DNA from: Mercurialis annua | Lineage: Eukaryota > Streptophyta > Magnoliopsida > Malpighiales > Euphorbiaceae | Reading direction: 5' to 3' | NCBI RefSeq assembly: GCF_937616625.2 | Contig: NC_065576.1 | Coordinates: forward strand, 2,110,501 to 2,174,500 | DNA: 64,000 bases | Shown: in pieces, positions 34,262 to 45,506 of the stretch | How positions within the stretch are numbered: the first letter of the stretch is position 1 | How the letters are laid out: each line of letters starts with the position of its first letter | The notes under the pieces: generated by a model | Databases searched by the model: none | Seen by the model: only the letters and a program-made list of their open reading frames with translations | Told to the model about the DNA's origin: nothing | Position numbers and translations under genes: made by a program

Positions 34262-37200
34262 TTATCGACCTGAATGTGTGTAGACGTATGGCAAATTTTC
34301 TCTTTCTTGCTTTCCTCGAGCATTTGCTTTCCCTTGCTTTGTCTTATCAAGTCGTTTACGAGCATATTCTTGAATCTTACGGTCATGATCTTTCAACATT
34401 TGTTCCATATTGTTTGTTGGTACGAGTAATGGACCCGAGACGTAAATCTTGCTTCCCGCTCTTGGTCCGCGACCATACTGGAGACAAATATAAAATGAAA
34501 CTTTCAAGTTTATGATCATAAGATTAAGAATGCCTTGCATACTTCAATATAAATTCATACTTCAGTAGCTACCTTTTGATCAGAGATCAAATTGAAAAGA
34601 ATAGGTTTACCCAATGAGCAAAACGATTTTTTTTTTTTTTTTGTAACTTAAAGGCAAAATGGTTTTTTCTATCCATAACTTTTATCACTTGGCCAAAAGT
34701 ATCTCCAAGAAAAGTTAGACAGTCCAATCCGTCAATTATATTCAAAGTCCAAATCAATAAAAGTTATGAGATTTCTCTTTCAAAATTCCAATTTATGTCG
34801 GATTCGACACGTTATGGATATATTTGTCCAAATTCACAAAATTGACGGACCAAATTGTCCAATTTTTCTTTTAGGAGTATATATGACAAAATGGTCAAAA
34901 TTATGGACAGAAAATCATTTTGCCTAATTTAAATCTGAAAAACTGAAGATATAATAATTCCGTTAACTTACCAAACTTGCTTCTTTAGTGGGGAATTGTC
35001 CACCACCCGCCTGAGGAGAATCTGCACGCTTGCGCGCTTCATGATTCTGACCCTGCTTTGTCGTGGACGCAGGTCCATCCGCGGATCCCTGAATTTCACC
35101 TACTTGTCTATTCACTTCAGTTTGTGAAGTATTACAAGGTCTTCCATGGCGATCGTCGGGCAATGAAGTTCTTGCTGCTACTAAACTGGATATTGCTGAC
35201 AGATTGGGTCTACTAGATACTAAGTGAGGATTATCATGATCTTTTCCAGACTTTGTCCATCCTGTCCCTTGAACCAAAGGCCCAGAATGTGAAACTTTCC
35301 GACGTTGATGTTCTGGTAACTCACGCCTTCCTTCTCTAGGAGCTTGATTTTGCTTAGAGGGATCAACCAGAAAACCAGAGACAGTTTTTTCCTTGTGAGA
35401 ATTGCCCGTATCACCTCTACTATTCGCATTGGAATGGCGCCTCTCCTGTTTATAGGTATCAAAATGTCATCGTCTTGCGAGAACTTACAAGTCAAAAGTG
35501 AAAAAGGTGAAAAGTGATGACATTTAAATACAATACAAATATAATATTCCTCTTTAAATTAGAGGGAGGATCCATGAAGAAAACCAAAAGTTACATCTTC
35601 GGAGGAATTTACCTGCATCATCGTTACCAGCTTGGAATTGGTATTAGATGCAACACCAACATCAGATTTGTGCGTCTCGTTCCTCCCAACTCCAGCTGCT
35701 TCTTGCCTGTAAAAACTAGAGATGTTAATGCAATGAAAATAAACAATTTATAGAGCAAACAGATCTCTCGTTGAGGAATTGGAGAACTTAAGCATTTTGG
35801 TTGCAACCCAAAACAAAACAAAATCACCCAACAACAATATAAATCTAATTGTTCTAAGAAAACCAGTCAAATTGAAGCAGATAGGTGATCACAGAATGCA
35901 CAAATTCAACTTCTCTTTCCAAAATTTACGGTGCCTAATTTAGAATAGTATATTGTTTCTTAAGTAACATTGTACATGAGAAGTGAAAAAAAAAATTATA
36001 AACATTCATTATCTCTACTTTTGGAGTCCCTTCATGCCAAAACACATACAAAAGAACCCGAAACATCCACACGAGAAGTCGACTAAAATTAGAACGTGTC
36101 CTGGTTTATTCCTTTCCTTATAAAAACAGGTTAGAACAAAATGCTATTTTCCATCCTGAAAAACTGATAATAAAAAGGTTGAATTTCTTCCAAAAAGATA
36201 TACCTTCTAGCTTCTTCATCCCGCACTTTTGCGTCAATCTCTTTGCTAGGAGGATATTTGGGCAAAATGGAAGGATCACAAGCAAATGGTTTGCATTTGA
36301 AGAACTGTTTTTTAAACGAAGGAAAGAAATAGGAGAGGTTAGAATGCAAAATATAATACAAGCAGTTCTCCATTCAGATATCAGAAAGCAAATTTACCAG
36401 TATAAAGTAGTGAATAGATACACATGAAAATATAGCGAAACTAAAGGATTAAAGAATGTAAATTTCCTAACAGATTGAAGAGCACACAGTCCTAAAGGTA
36501 ACAAAGCCTAAAACCAGCAGTAAAAGACCTACTCTGTGGACAAATGCCAGTAACCAACACAAGAACGGAGTAACAAATACATATGCACAACAAGTGCCTT
36601 TGTCAGATACAGAAAAAGTAACTTAATTGTCATGAAAATATGCAGGGCTACAACTTCTGCATACCTTATCCTTGAGAGCAAAAGCTGCAGTTCCGCGATT
36701 GATTGGATCCATGGAAAGCAAGGTATCCATAAGTCCAACAGCAGGAGCAGGCAAACTGCAAAAACTTTCTGCAACACATCGTTTATATGGTCGTTGAGTC
36801 TTGAATACAGATGAATGGGGTAACTTTAAGTTTATCCAATAATCCTCTGGGGGCGAGCCGCAAAGCTTAAAAATCTTGTGCAATTGCTCAACCTACAAGG
36901 CACCACAATCTAAATTATGGTAACAAACTTAATAGCTTTTGCCTACACTTAACAAAAATTCATGTTGAATCCAAGCTTACAAAATATCCCACAATCAAAC
37001 ATCAATAGAAGATATGTTAGTTAACCCTGAAATTAGCTGTATGCAGATCAGGCTACACAATGTACAGAAATGAGTTCACTGTCAAAAACATTAATGAAAA
37101 CTGCATTCAAAAGGTCCCAAGAGCGTCACTGTAGATATCTCTTATGTTAAGGGACAAAAGGAATGGGTTGATCACAACACTCGTGCAAGCTCCTCTCACT

Positions 37201-39077
37201 CAAATGTCCTAAACTACAATTGTATCGCCAAATTATAAGCCAAGATTTTTACAACTGTTATGATTCACATTGAAGAACATCAATATAAAGAAAATAAATT
37301 AATTGAAAGGTACCTCAGTTCTTCCAGGCAAAATAGGCTTGCCAGTATACAGTTCCCCAAGTATGCAGCCAGTGCTCCATAAATCTATAGAAACTCCATA
37401 GTGAGAGGCTCCAAGTAAAAGTTCTGGAGCTCTATACCAAAGGGTCACCACACGGCTCGTCAATTGGGCATTACTTTGAGGCTCAAAGAAAGTTGCTAAT
37501 CCAAAATCCGCAATTTTCAAGATGCCATTGTCATCAACAAGAAGGTTAGAACCCTTTATATCACGATGCAGGACACCTCGAGTATGGCAATGATCAAGTC
37601 CACTTAACAGTTGCTGCATGTAGCATTTGATCTAACAGAAATAAACATAATGTTAGGAGTGAAAACATGGACACTTTTCAAACAGATAAGGATTGCATCT
37701 AGATGAAAATATGACTATATAAGCCTAGAGAATCATAACCAATTATGAAAACAGTACCTGTGGTTCCTTGAACTTGACGCCCGGCAGTGTTACAAGTCCA
37801 GTAAGATCATGTTCCATGTACTCAAAAATAAGATACAAACTGGAAGACGCCTGTGACGTTATCAAGCCTTCCAATTTAATTATATTGGGATGATCTAGCC
37901 GGCGCAGAATATTAATTTCGCGGGCCATAAATTTGACACTGTCTAGATCATTATTATCAAACCGAACTTTTTTAATTGCGACAATTTTATTATTAGTAAC
38001 ATCACGAGCTTTGTAAACATTACTGTAAGTTCCTTGACCAATCTGCAAGAAAAGATGACCATCAAGTAAAAATAATAATAATAAAAGATGAGAATATCAA
38101 GGGGTACCACACAGAATGACAGAAGACAAACACGATTTCCCAACTCTCGAGTTTAAGATTTTACAAAAAGTTAGCACAGACATTGAATAAACTTTGAACA
38201 ATCAAAGGCACATTGTGAACAAATCAAAAATTAAACTGAACATTTTATGCCAATTCATAAACATTTCATGCCAATACATGTACCAAAGGGGATCACACGA
38301 GCTACCATACATGAGAGAAAAGTTTACCATTCAAATTTCACTAGATCAATTTCTTTTTCAGGTTGTATGCATAAAGTATATAATTCTATGGCACGATGTA
38401 TGAAATATCATTAAAGATATTGTGGTTTTCTTTTATCACAAAAGAATTGAGTTGACAATTAAAACACTTCAAGCAACAAAAATTCTATTCTACATAATGA
38501 AAATAAAAACTTAACTCAACTTCTACATGAAAACAGTATTAGACAACAATTTAGGATAAACCATTATATTCACAACTAAATTATGCATCATATAAAGATG
38601 AGAGCATACTCTGTCCAATTTCTCAAATGTATTAGCACGCCGCGGCACCCATCCATTGATAGCTTCTCCCGCAGCTGCAGCAAGCCAAGCTGGCCATCCT
38701 GCGGCAATCTGCTCCGCCTCCACACTCTTCGGCACCCTCCCCCGACCCGGATGACCACAAACCGAAACATCAAACTTCTCGACCTTCTTCTTCTCGATCT
38801 GATGATCAATACCATCAACTTCATAATTCACTGCCTTCTTTACCTCAATCTGACTCTCTAACTTCTTTTTCTCAACCTGATCATCATAAAGCCTAGTGGA
38901 ACCAACTGAATTCTTATCAATTAACATAACCTTAGCATCTCCACTATCTGATTTATACTTTGATCTAACCCCATCATCTCTTTTCAATGAACTAACATGA
39001 GCAACTCTCCTATCTAATGATCCTTTTCTTGAAGCCCTATCATTTTCCCTAATTTCCTTAGATGAGATACACCCCAT
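34262..39077 (-). CDS. Plant CDK-like Ser/Thr kinase with N-myristoylation signal (At1g54610 type), 727 aa
   Basis: Eight exons (minus): 38610-39077, 37758-38042, 37314-37631, 36665-36892, 36204-36304, 35613-35706, 34972-35445, 34262-34477; GT..AG borders, phases join to 727 codons plus stop. The N-terminus MGCISSKE has Gly2 for myristoylation and Cys3 for palmitoylation, so membrane attachment is likely. The kinase domain starts at about residue 153: IGQGTYSNVYKA (157-168), Lys180 in AIKKVRF, catalytic HRDIKGSNLL (Asp275), DFGLA (Asp293), and RVVTLWYRAPELLLG as in CDKs. The long C-terminal tail (residues about 430-727) is basic, Ser/Gln-rich and of unknown function. The family is CDK-like and plant-specific; the classical cyclin-binding PSTAIRE is replaced by SVKFMAREI. 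Its introns host transposon insertions. Confidence 0.93.
34653..34924. mobile_element. Mutator-type fold-back MITE, 272 bp, in the last intron of the CDK-like gene
   Basis: Starts GGCAAAATGG and ends as its inverted form (CATTTTGCC). Flanked by taacttaaa and taatttaaa, a 9-bp duplication with one change. Arms are about 55-60 bp (CTATCCATAACTTTTATC against the complement of the end). It sits 47 bp from the donor of the 34972 exon and 175 bp from the acceptor of the last exon. Confidence 0.8.
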
Positions 39078-40160
39078 GTTGCTAAATTACAATATAAACA
39101 AGATCTTCCAAATCAAATATGAATAAATACCCAATTCATCAAATAATCCAAACTAAAGACCCTTAAATCAAACTTTACAAAAAACCAACTACCAAGACTA
39201 GAATTTCAAATTCAAAGTCACCATCAAATAATAATACCCATTAATTTGATGATCAAGCTTCACAGTTAAAACAGTTATCAAAATCCAAACTTTGAAAAGG
39301 ACCCACTAAAAATTCAATCAAATTAAACATTATAACCAGGAAAATGAGGATTATTTCTGGGAATTGACTGATCGACGCGTATAAATAAATAATACAGATT
39401 TAAATATAAACATTTAATAATTTTAAAGACTGGCTTTAGCCGGCTTTTGCTGGGTCAAAAGCTTTGATCTTTACATGATAATCTTTAAAATTTTAAATAG
39501 AAAATGATTAAAAAAAAATTGTCTTTCTTTAAATGTGAAGACGTAGAAATGGAGAAAAAGAAAGGAATTGGTGAAACAATTGGTAAAAAGGTGGATTTGG
39601 ATGCAAAAAATTGAAAGTTTTGGTAAGGTTTGTTTGTTTTTGTTTTTTAATTTGATTGATACTTTTAACGAATTACGACTTTGACGCATTAGTAAATATT
39701 AGTGCAAATTTTATTTTTTTTATTTTTTTCAAATGTAAATTTATTTATTTTATCTTATTATATTTCCAGCTTCAGGAAATTAAAAATTACTTCCAGCTAA
39801 AAATTTATTTTGTTATACTTTGAGAACAATATTTGTTTCCTTTTTTATCAATATGTTTATAAACATTATTCTGATTACTTTAATTTTATTGCATTACGTT
39901 TTATGTACATTTAAGGATAAAATTATTGTAAATTACATACTTATTTTGATTAAATTATTCTTATTTAAATATTCTATTACGAGAGAATAACATTTTTGAT
40001 TTAATATATTAAATTATTTTTAATGCAATTGAATTATATTTTTATTTGATTGAATAAATTCAATTAAATTTAATAAACTAGTCAATGATATAACACTAAT
40101 TTTTTTAATTTAACCTAGATTATCAAACACACCTCACAAAAATAAGTATAAATGAATACG
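39078..40160. other. Upstream flank of the CDK-like gene
   Basis: Holds the 5' leader and promoter on the minus strand. It is AT-rich and I could not place a TATA box with confidence. No other gene seen. Confidence 0.45.
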
Positions 40161-40765
40161 AAAATTTGTGACTTGATGGATACCGAATCCTATTTTAAAT
40201 ATAATGGAGTCGAGTCACATGAGATCCACTCTCAGGTGACACCGGACTCCCGCCCAAAAGACTAAGCCAGACGAAACCGGCGACCGAATCCATAGGATCC
40301 GCCTTGACTGGAATATGATATCATCCATAAGGATAAAGACCGAATCCCTGAGGAATCGGACAAAATGCGTCGATCCCGGGATTCAGACATATTATCAAAT
40401 CTGTCTATATTCTCGAGTATCTTTTCTGTTTGGATACAAACTTTAAATTAGGAAGGTAACCTCCAACTTAGAAAAACGAAACAATTTAGGAAGACGTTCC
40501 TGAATAGAACTCATGTCTGAATAAGGAATATCACTCCTAATCAGGGTCAAACCTATAAAATAGTATTCACCTTTCTATTACAACTCTACAAGCTATACAA
40601 TTATCTACTATCAAAGAAGCTTGAGATATGTCTAAACACACAACTGCATTACATACTTAAAACGTTGCTCAATATTCAAATTGACTTTAGTATCGGAGAG
40701 TTAATCGGACAACCACCGTCCGATTAGCTTCTATCGTTTTGCATGTTAAATCACCGGATCACAAG
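40160..40765 (+). mobile_element. Probable LTR remnant (Ty3-type) with TATA box
   Basis: About 600 bases of balanced GC between AT-rich flanks. It contains ACCTATAAAATAGTATTCACC near 40551 as a core promoter and, downstream, ATTGACTTTAGTATCGGAG, wording that I know from the U5 part of plant Ty3-type LTRs. No second LTR, primer-binding site or polymerase gene is visible, so it would be a solo LTR or fragment. I did not find matching target duplications, so the ends are approximate. Confidence 0.45.
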
Positions 40766-41987
40766 GCAGATTTCATCATGACTTAATGAGTAATCATAAT
40801 AACTACATGGTTTAAGTATGGAATTAAAAAAATCATCATAACTACATGGTTTAAGTATGGATTTCAATAATTTTTTAATAATTTTTTTCCTAGTATAATT
40901 TTAGAAGTTTTATTTTGTTTTAAAATTTAATTTGAAAAGTTTTATTTTTATTTTTAACTAAATTAAAATCAAACTGTTTATTTACTCCTTATTTTACTAT
41001 TTAAATAAGGATCACTATTTTAAACATAATTCGAAAAAGATCATAAGTAAAAATAAAGATAGTATTTCATTTAGAGTTATTTACATATAAGATATTAATA
41101 ATTTATAATGTTTGAATAAAGATAGTATTTCATTTAGAGTTATTTACATATGAGATATTAATATTAAACATAATGTTTAAATTTGGTATGAAAAAATCTA
41201 TCTATTTATTTATTTGTTTTTAACATCTCTAAGTATCAAGATAATTTTTTCATCAAATGATGTAATAATGGTGGTATTTAATGATATAAACGATATCGAT
41301 CGCATAATGATTTTGAATTTCAAGCTGTTAAAAAAAATGAAAAGTTAAGTTTTTTATGTCATGTTTTAAACGTTATTTTTACATCACTACAAACGTGAAA
41401 GGTTAAAATTTTATATGTGAATATTTTTTGTTTTTTAGAAACAAATAACCCAATCTTCTAAATGTGTGTAAAATACAACTAGACCTTTAAAACAAAGAGG
41501 GAAAGCAATAAAAGTTTATTTTGCTTCAAAAACTTAGCACAAAAGATCAATTAAGTCTAAATCCATGGTTTTGAAAAATAACACTTTGGACTTGACATTT
41601 TGATTTATTTTATCTTTTCAACTTTAAATAGTTTAATAACATTTTAACACATCAGTTCCAATTTAAATTAATTCACCAATTATTTTTTGACAATTGAGGA
41701 AATAAAATGAGTCAACATGAAGTTTAATATAATTTTTAAAAAAACTATATGAATTAGGTCTTAATTGATATTTTATACTAAATTTAGGGAGTAAACTGAA
41801 CCTTTGGTAAGAGAAGATGTATAATTTATGTGACAATTGGCGCTTCAGTATTAAAGTCTATTTTTTTTTATAACCTTCATTAATTAAGAACATCGGAGCT
41901 TAAGGTTGAGTATTTTGGTAAACTATCAGCTGTACTATCTGTTTCTGTTTTTGTTTTTGGGTTAAAACTGAACTATTTGTTAATTAC
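40766..41987. repeat. AT-rich spacer with two short tandem duplications
   Basis: CATAACTACATGGTTTAAG is repeated at a 40-base step within 40795-40862. AATAAAGATAGTATTTCATT plus 16 further bases occurs at 41052-41087 and 41115-41150, a 63-base step. No gene seen. Confidence 0.7.
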
Positions 41988-41996
41988 AAATATAAA

Positions 41997-42630
41997 AGGC
42001 TTAATTTCTTAAAAAAACCCCACCTTGCACTTTTTTTTCGTTTATACCCTGCTCTTGTAAAAACACCATTTGTACTCAATTTTGGGTTTTTATGTTTCAT
42101 CCCTACCCAAAAGCATTAAATTGTACTCTTTTCATTTAGAAAAGAGTTAAAACATACTTTTTTCTATTTTTAAAAATACAAATCAATCCTTAAACTTAAA
42201 AAATGATCAAATATATCCAAATAATTAATTAATTTTTTTAATTATATAAAATAATAAAAAAATTAAAAAAATTATTATTATTTTTAATTTTTTTGTCAGA
42301 AATATTTTTTAAAAAAATAAAAAAAAATTAAAAAAATAAACAAAAAATTCGGAATTATTTTTTAAAAAAATTAAAAAAAATTATTATTATTTTTAATTTT
42401 TTGAAGAAGATGGTATTTTTATACTATTAATAACTTTAATATCTAATTAGTATATAAGTTAAAAATGAAGGATTGTTTTAAACTCTTTTTCAAATGAAAT
42501 GAGTACAATTTAATGCTTTTGGGTAGAGATGAAACATAAAAACTCAAAATTGGGTATAAATGGTGTTTTTAAAGTTCAGGGTATAGACGAAAAAAAAATG
42601 CAAGGTGGGGGTTTTTTAAGAAATTAAGCC
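41997..42630. mobile_element. Mutator-type fold-back MITE, 634 bp, perfect 9-bp target duplication
   Basis: Starts GGCTTAATTTCTTAAAAAAA and ends as the inverted form (TTTTTTAAGAAATTAAGCC). It is flanked on both sides by aatataaaa. Arms of about 150 bp carry TTTGTACTCAATTTTGGGTT and its complement. The interior is extremely AT-rich, with an inner direct repeat of AAAATTATTATTATTTTTAA. No protein. Confidence 0.88.
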
Positions 42631-42639
42631 AATATAAAA

Positions 42640-45465
42640 TGTAAAGTAAGTTTGGTAAATTAGACAATAACGATTTACAGTTTAAGATAACAGTCCAAAA
42701 TACAACGTGGTCTCTGATATGAAATTAAATTTTAAATTTATTAATCTATTTTAGTAAGTAAAATGTTTTCTAAACAAATAACATAATTCAACTAAATAAT
42801 TGGAAATTAATTCAATTGAAAAAAAAAAGAATTTGATTGACTAAAAATTAATTCTATTTACGCCGACTAGTCAAGTGCATATTGATTTTAAATCTAATAA
42901 GTGGCGGAACTATTCACATGCGGGTCCGTGAGCCCACCAGATGATGGTAATTATAACTTTTTTTTTACAAAAAAAGTCTTAGTTTGAAGTTCTGCTTTGA
43001 TTGATATGAAAATTCGCGGTAAATTTTTCCGACATTTTGCCGTTATTGACAATATTTTCTCAATATACTAAGTAAAAGGTTAATAATTGATGAATAAAGG
43101 GAAAATCATTTGAATGTGCATTTATTTGTAATATTTTGCAGTTAATATTTTTCTTATTGTGTATATTATTTGATGAAATGCAAGTGCATGCAAAACATCA
43201 TAATTAAGTGCTTGCTTTTCAACCTAACCTCTCATCCCCACTAATAGGGATAGGAATTAACAAGGTAGGTCGGTAGAAAGTTGGAACCAAGCCATTATAA
43301 TCTTTAGCATATCATTTTTAAGCATTGGATTTTAGAGTACTTTGAACAATTGGTAATGGACCTTCATCAATATTATTATATAAAAAATAATTGAACCTAC
43401 CGATCAGTTATAACTCAAATAGTAAAAATACATTACAACAAAAGCAGTTTATTTTTTTACAATAGTACTTTTCTATGCCTGTAGTACATGAAATATAGAG
43501 AAATGGAAGGATTGCAATAGTATATATTTAAGCCTAATACTAAAAAAAAATCCAAAATTCATTTTGCTATCGACTAAATCAATTGCGACGATTTTAGTTC
43601 AATTTAAAAAAATTATAGTAATTGTAGCTTGATTTTATTAATTATTTAATTTGATATGTTTTTATTTGGTAATTTAATTATGGGCCAAACGTATAAAAAA
43701 TACTTGAATTTTTTCAGAAAGAGCACATAAGCCTCTACAGTTCTTTATTGGCCCCTTGAGTTCTTATTGTTTTTAAATGTTGCAAAGAAATCCTTTGATT
43801 TTTTTTTGTTTGGAAAGAGCATGTAAAATCTTCTAGTTTATTTTTTGACACTTAACCCCTCACATTTTTAGTTATATTTATGATTTTTTAAAATGCGTTG
43901 GTTCATTTGTACCATTTAAAATCATTAAGGGCTTAAATGGCCAAACAGAATTAGAAACATTTACATGATCTTTTTGAATAATTTGAAGGATTTTCCGTAC
44001 CTTCTACATTAATTATGAGTTGAAAAGAAATTATAGAACGCACACTTTAAATTTTAAAGAGAAAGTTTTAAGTAATTATTTAAAATTCTATTGTATTCTC
44101 ACAGTTTTACATGCATGGCTTCTAAAAGAAAAATCTTGTATACATCATATCACATATTTAATTACATAATTTACAAGATTGTTATTAATTTTTAAAATTA
44201 GATTAAAATTACATAATTAAGTTTTTAGCTAGAATTATAAAAAAAAATTATATTTTATATTCATTGGGTCCATACATTTTATAGATTTTTTATACCTTGT
44301 TCCCACTTTGAGTGGAATACAAAGAGTGCGGTCCATCAATTGGAAATCCAAAATTATAATAATGCAGAAGGCATAAGAAATATAATAATTGACCCAAACT
44401 TAATCTTAAATTTTTTAATTGTATTGGTTTTGTAATTTCCAAAGCTACTATGTAAGTATGCCCTTCTTATAGTATTATTTTTTAGGCCTGCAATGCTATA
44501 CATTCATTTTAAAGTTTAGTACTTCAATTTTGTCATCTTGACCATTTTCATGTCCTTTTTTTCTATCAAAATATTTTATTAGATGATAATTTAGTTCATG
44601 AATAATGGACACATTCCACTGTCATATATCTGTATCTAATTTATAGAGTCATGTATTAAAAAATGGATTCTATATATGTATCTAATTTATAGTATTCATT
44701 TGAATGATTCTCATTTATTATTAACCGGCATGTATATATGTTGTTTTATACAATGATGTGGACAGTCAAATACTTAAAAAATAGTCATCAACATCAATCT
44801 ATATTTTATTAGCATTTAATTTAATAATATTTTTTGAAATATCAAAGAAATTAATAATTTTCTCTTAAAGATTTATAGTGTATATTGTCTGAAGATAAAT
44901 AAAGGTAGAAGGCACAAAAAATTATTTAAGTTATTCAAAGAAAGTGTGTGAAATACTTAAAAAATAGTCATCAACATCAATGTATATTTTCTTAGCATTT
45001 AAATTAATAATACTTTTTGAAATATTAAAAAAATTAGTAATTTTCTTTAAAGATGTATGATGTATATGCGCACCATCTGAAGATAAATGGAAGTAGAAGG
45101 CACAAAAAGATCATTTGAATTATCTAAATTAAGTACATAAATCTTTTTAGTTTTTTAGTTATTTGGACCTTCAATTTTTTTAAAAGGTACAAATAAACTT
45201 CTATACTTGAAAAAAAAATCACCGAAATAATTAAAAATATGTCAAACAAAATAAACTAACAAGAGTTTATTGCTATTTTTAAAAATTAAAAAGTTATTTT
45301 AATGTTTAAAATGTTGATAGTTCAAATGGTTAAGAAAAAATTAGGAAGATTCGAATAATTTAAAATATATTTTTTATTATCTTTGGATATTAATTAAGTG
45401 AATGAAACCAATTTAAAAGTGAGAAATTGTTTACTCAACTTTCTAGCATTGAACATTATTACCAA
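42640..45465. other. Intergenic, AT-rich, no gene seen
   Basis: Contains a SINE-head fragment near 43404 (GTTATAACTCAAATAGTA, plus strand), a stretch at 43680-43990 with GGGCCAAACG...GGCCAAACAG words that looks like a decayed Mutator-type element, and the tandem duplication at 44769-45135. Confidence 0.45.
44769..45135. repeat. Tandem duplication of an about 183-bp non-coding segment
   Basis: 44769-44951 and 44952-45135 are two diverged copies: both start AATACTTAAAAAATAGTCAT, share TTTTTGAAATAT in the middle and end in TCTGAAGATAAAT followed by GTAGAAGGCACAAAAA. Not coding. Confidence 0.8.
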
Positions 45466-45506
45466 TTGTAAGTAGGCCTAATACCTCAAAAAATTCCGAC
45501 TTTTTA

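Noticed and set aside
34276..34515. 79-codon plus-strand ORF
   Set aside because: Antisense of the last exon of the CDK-like kinase.
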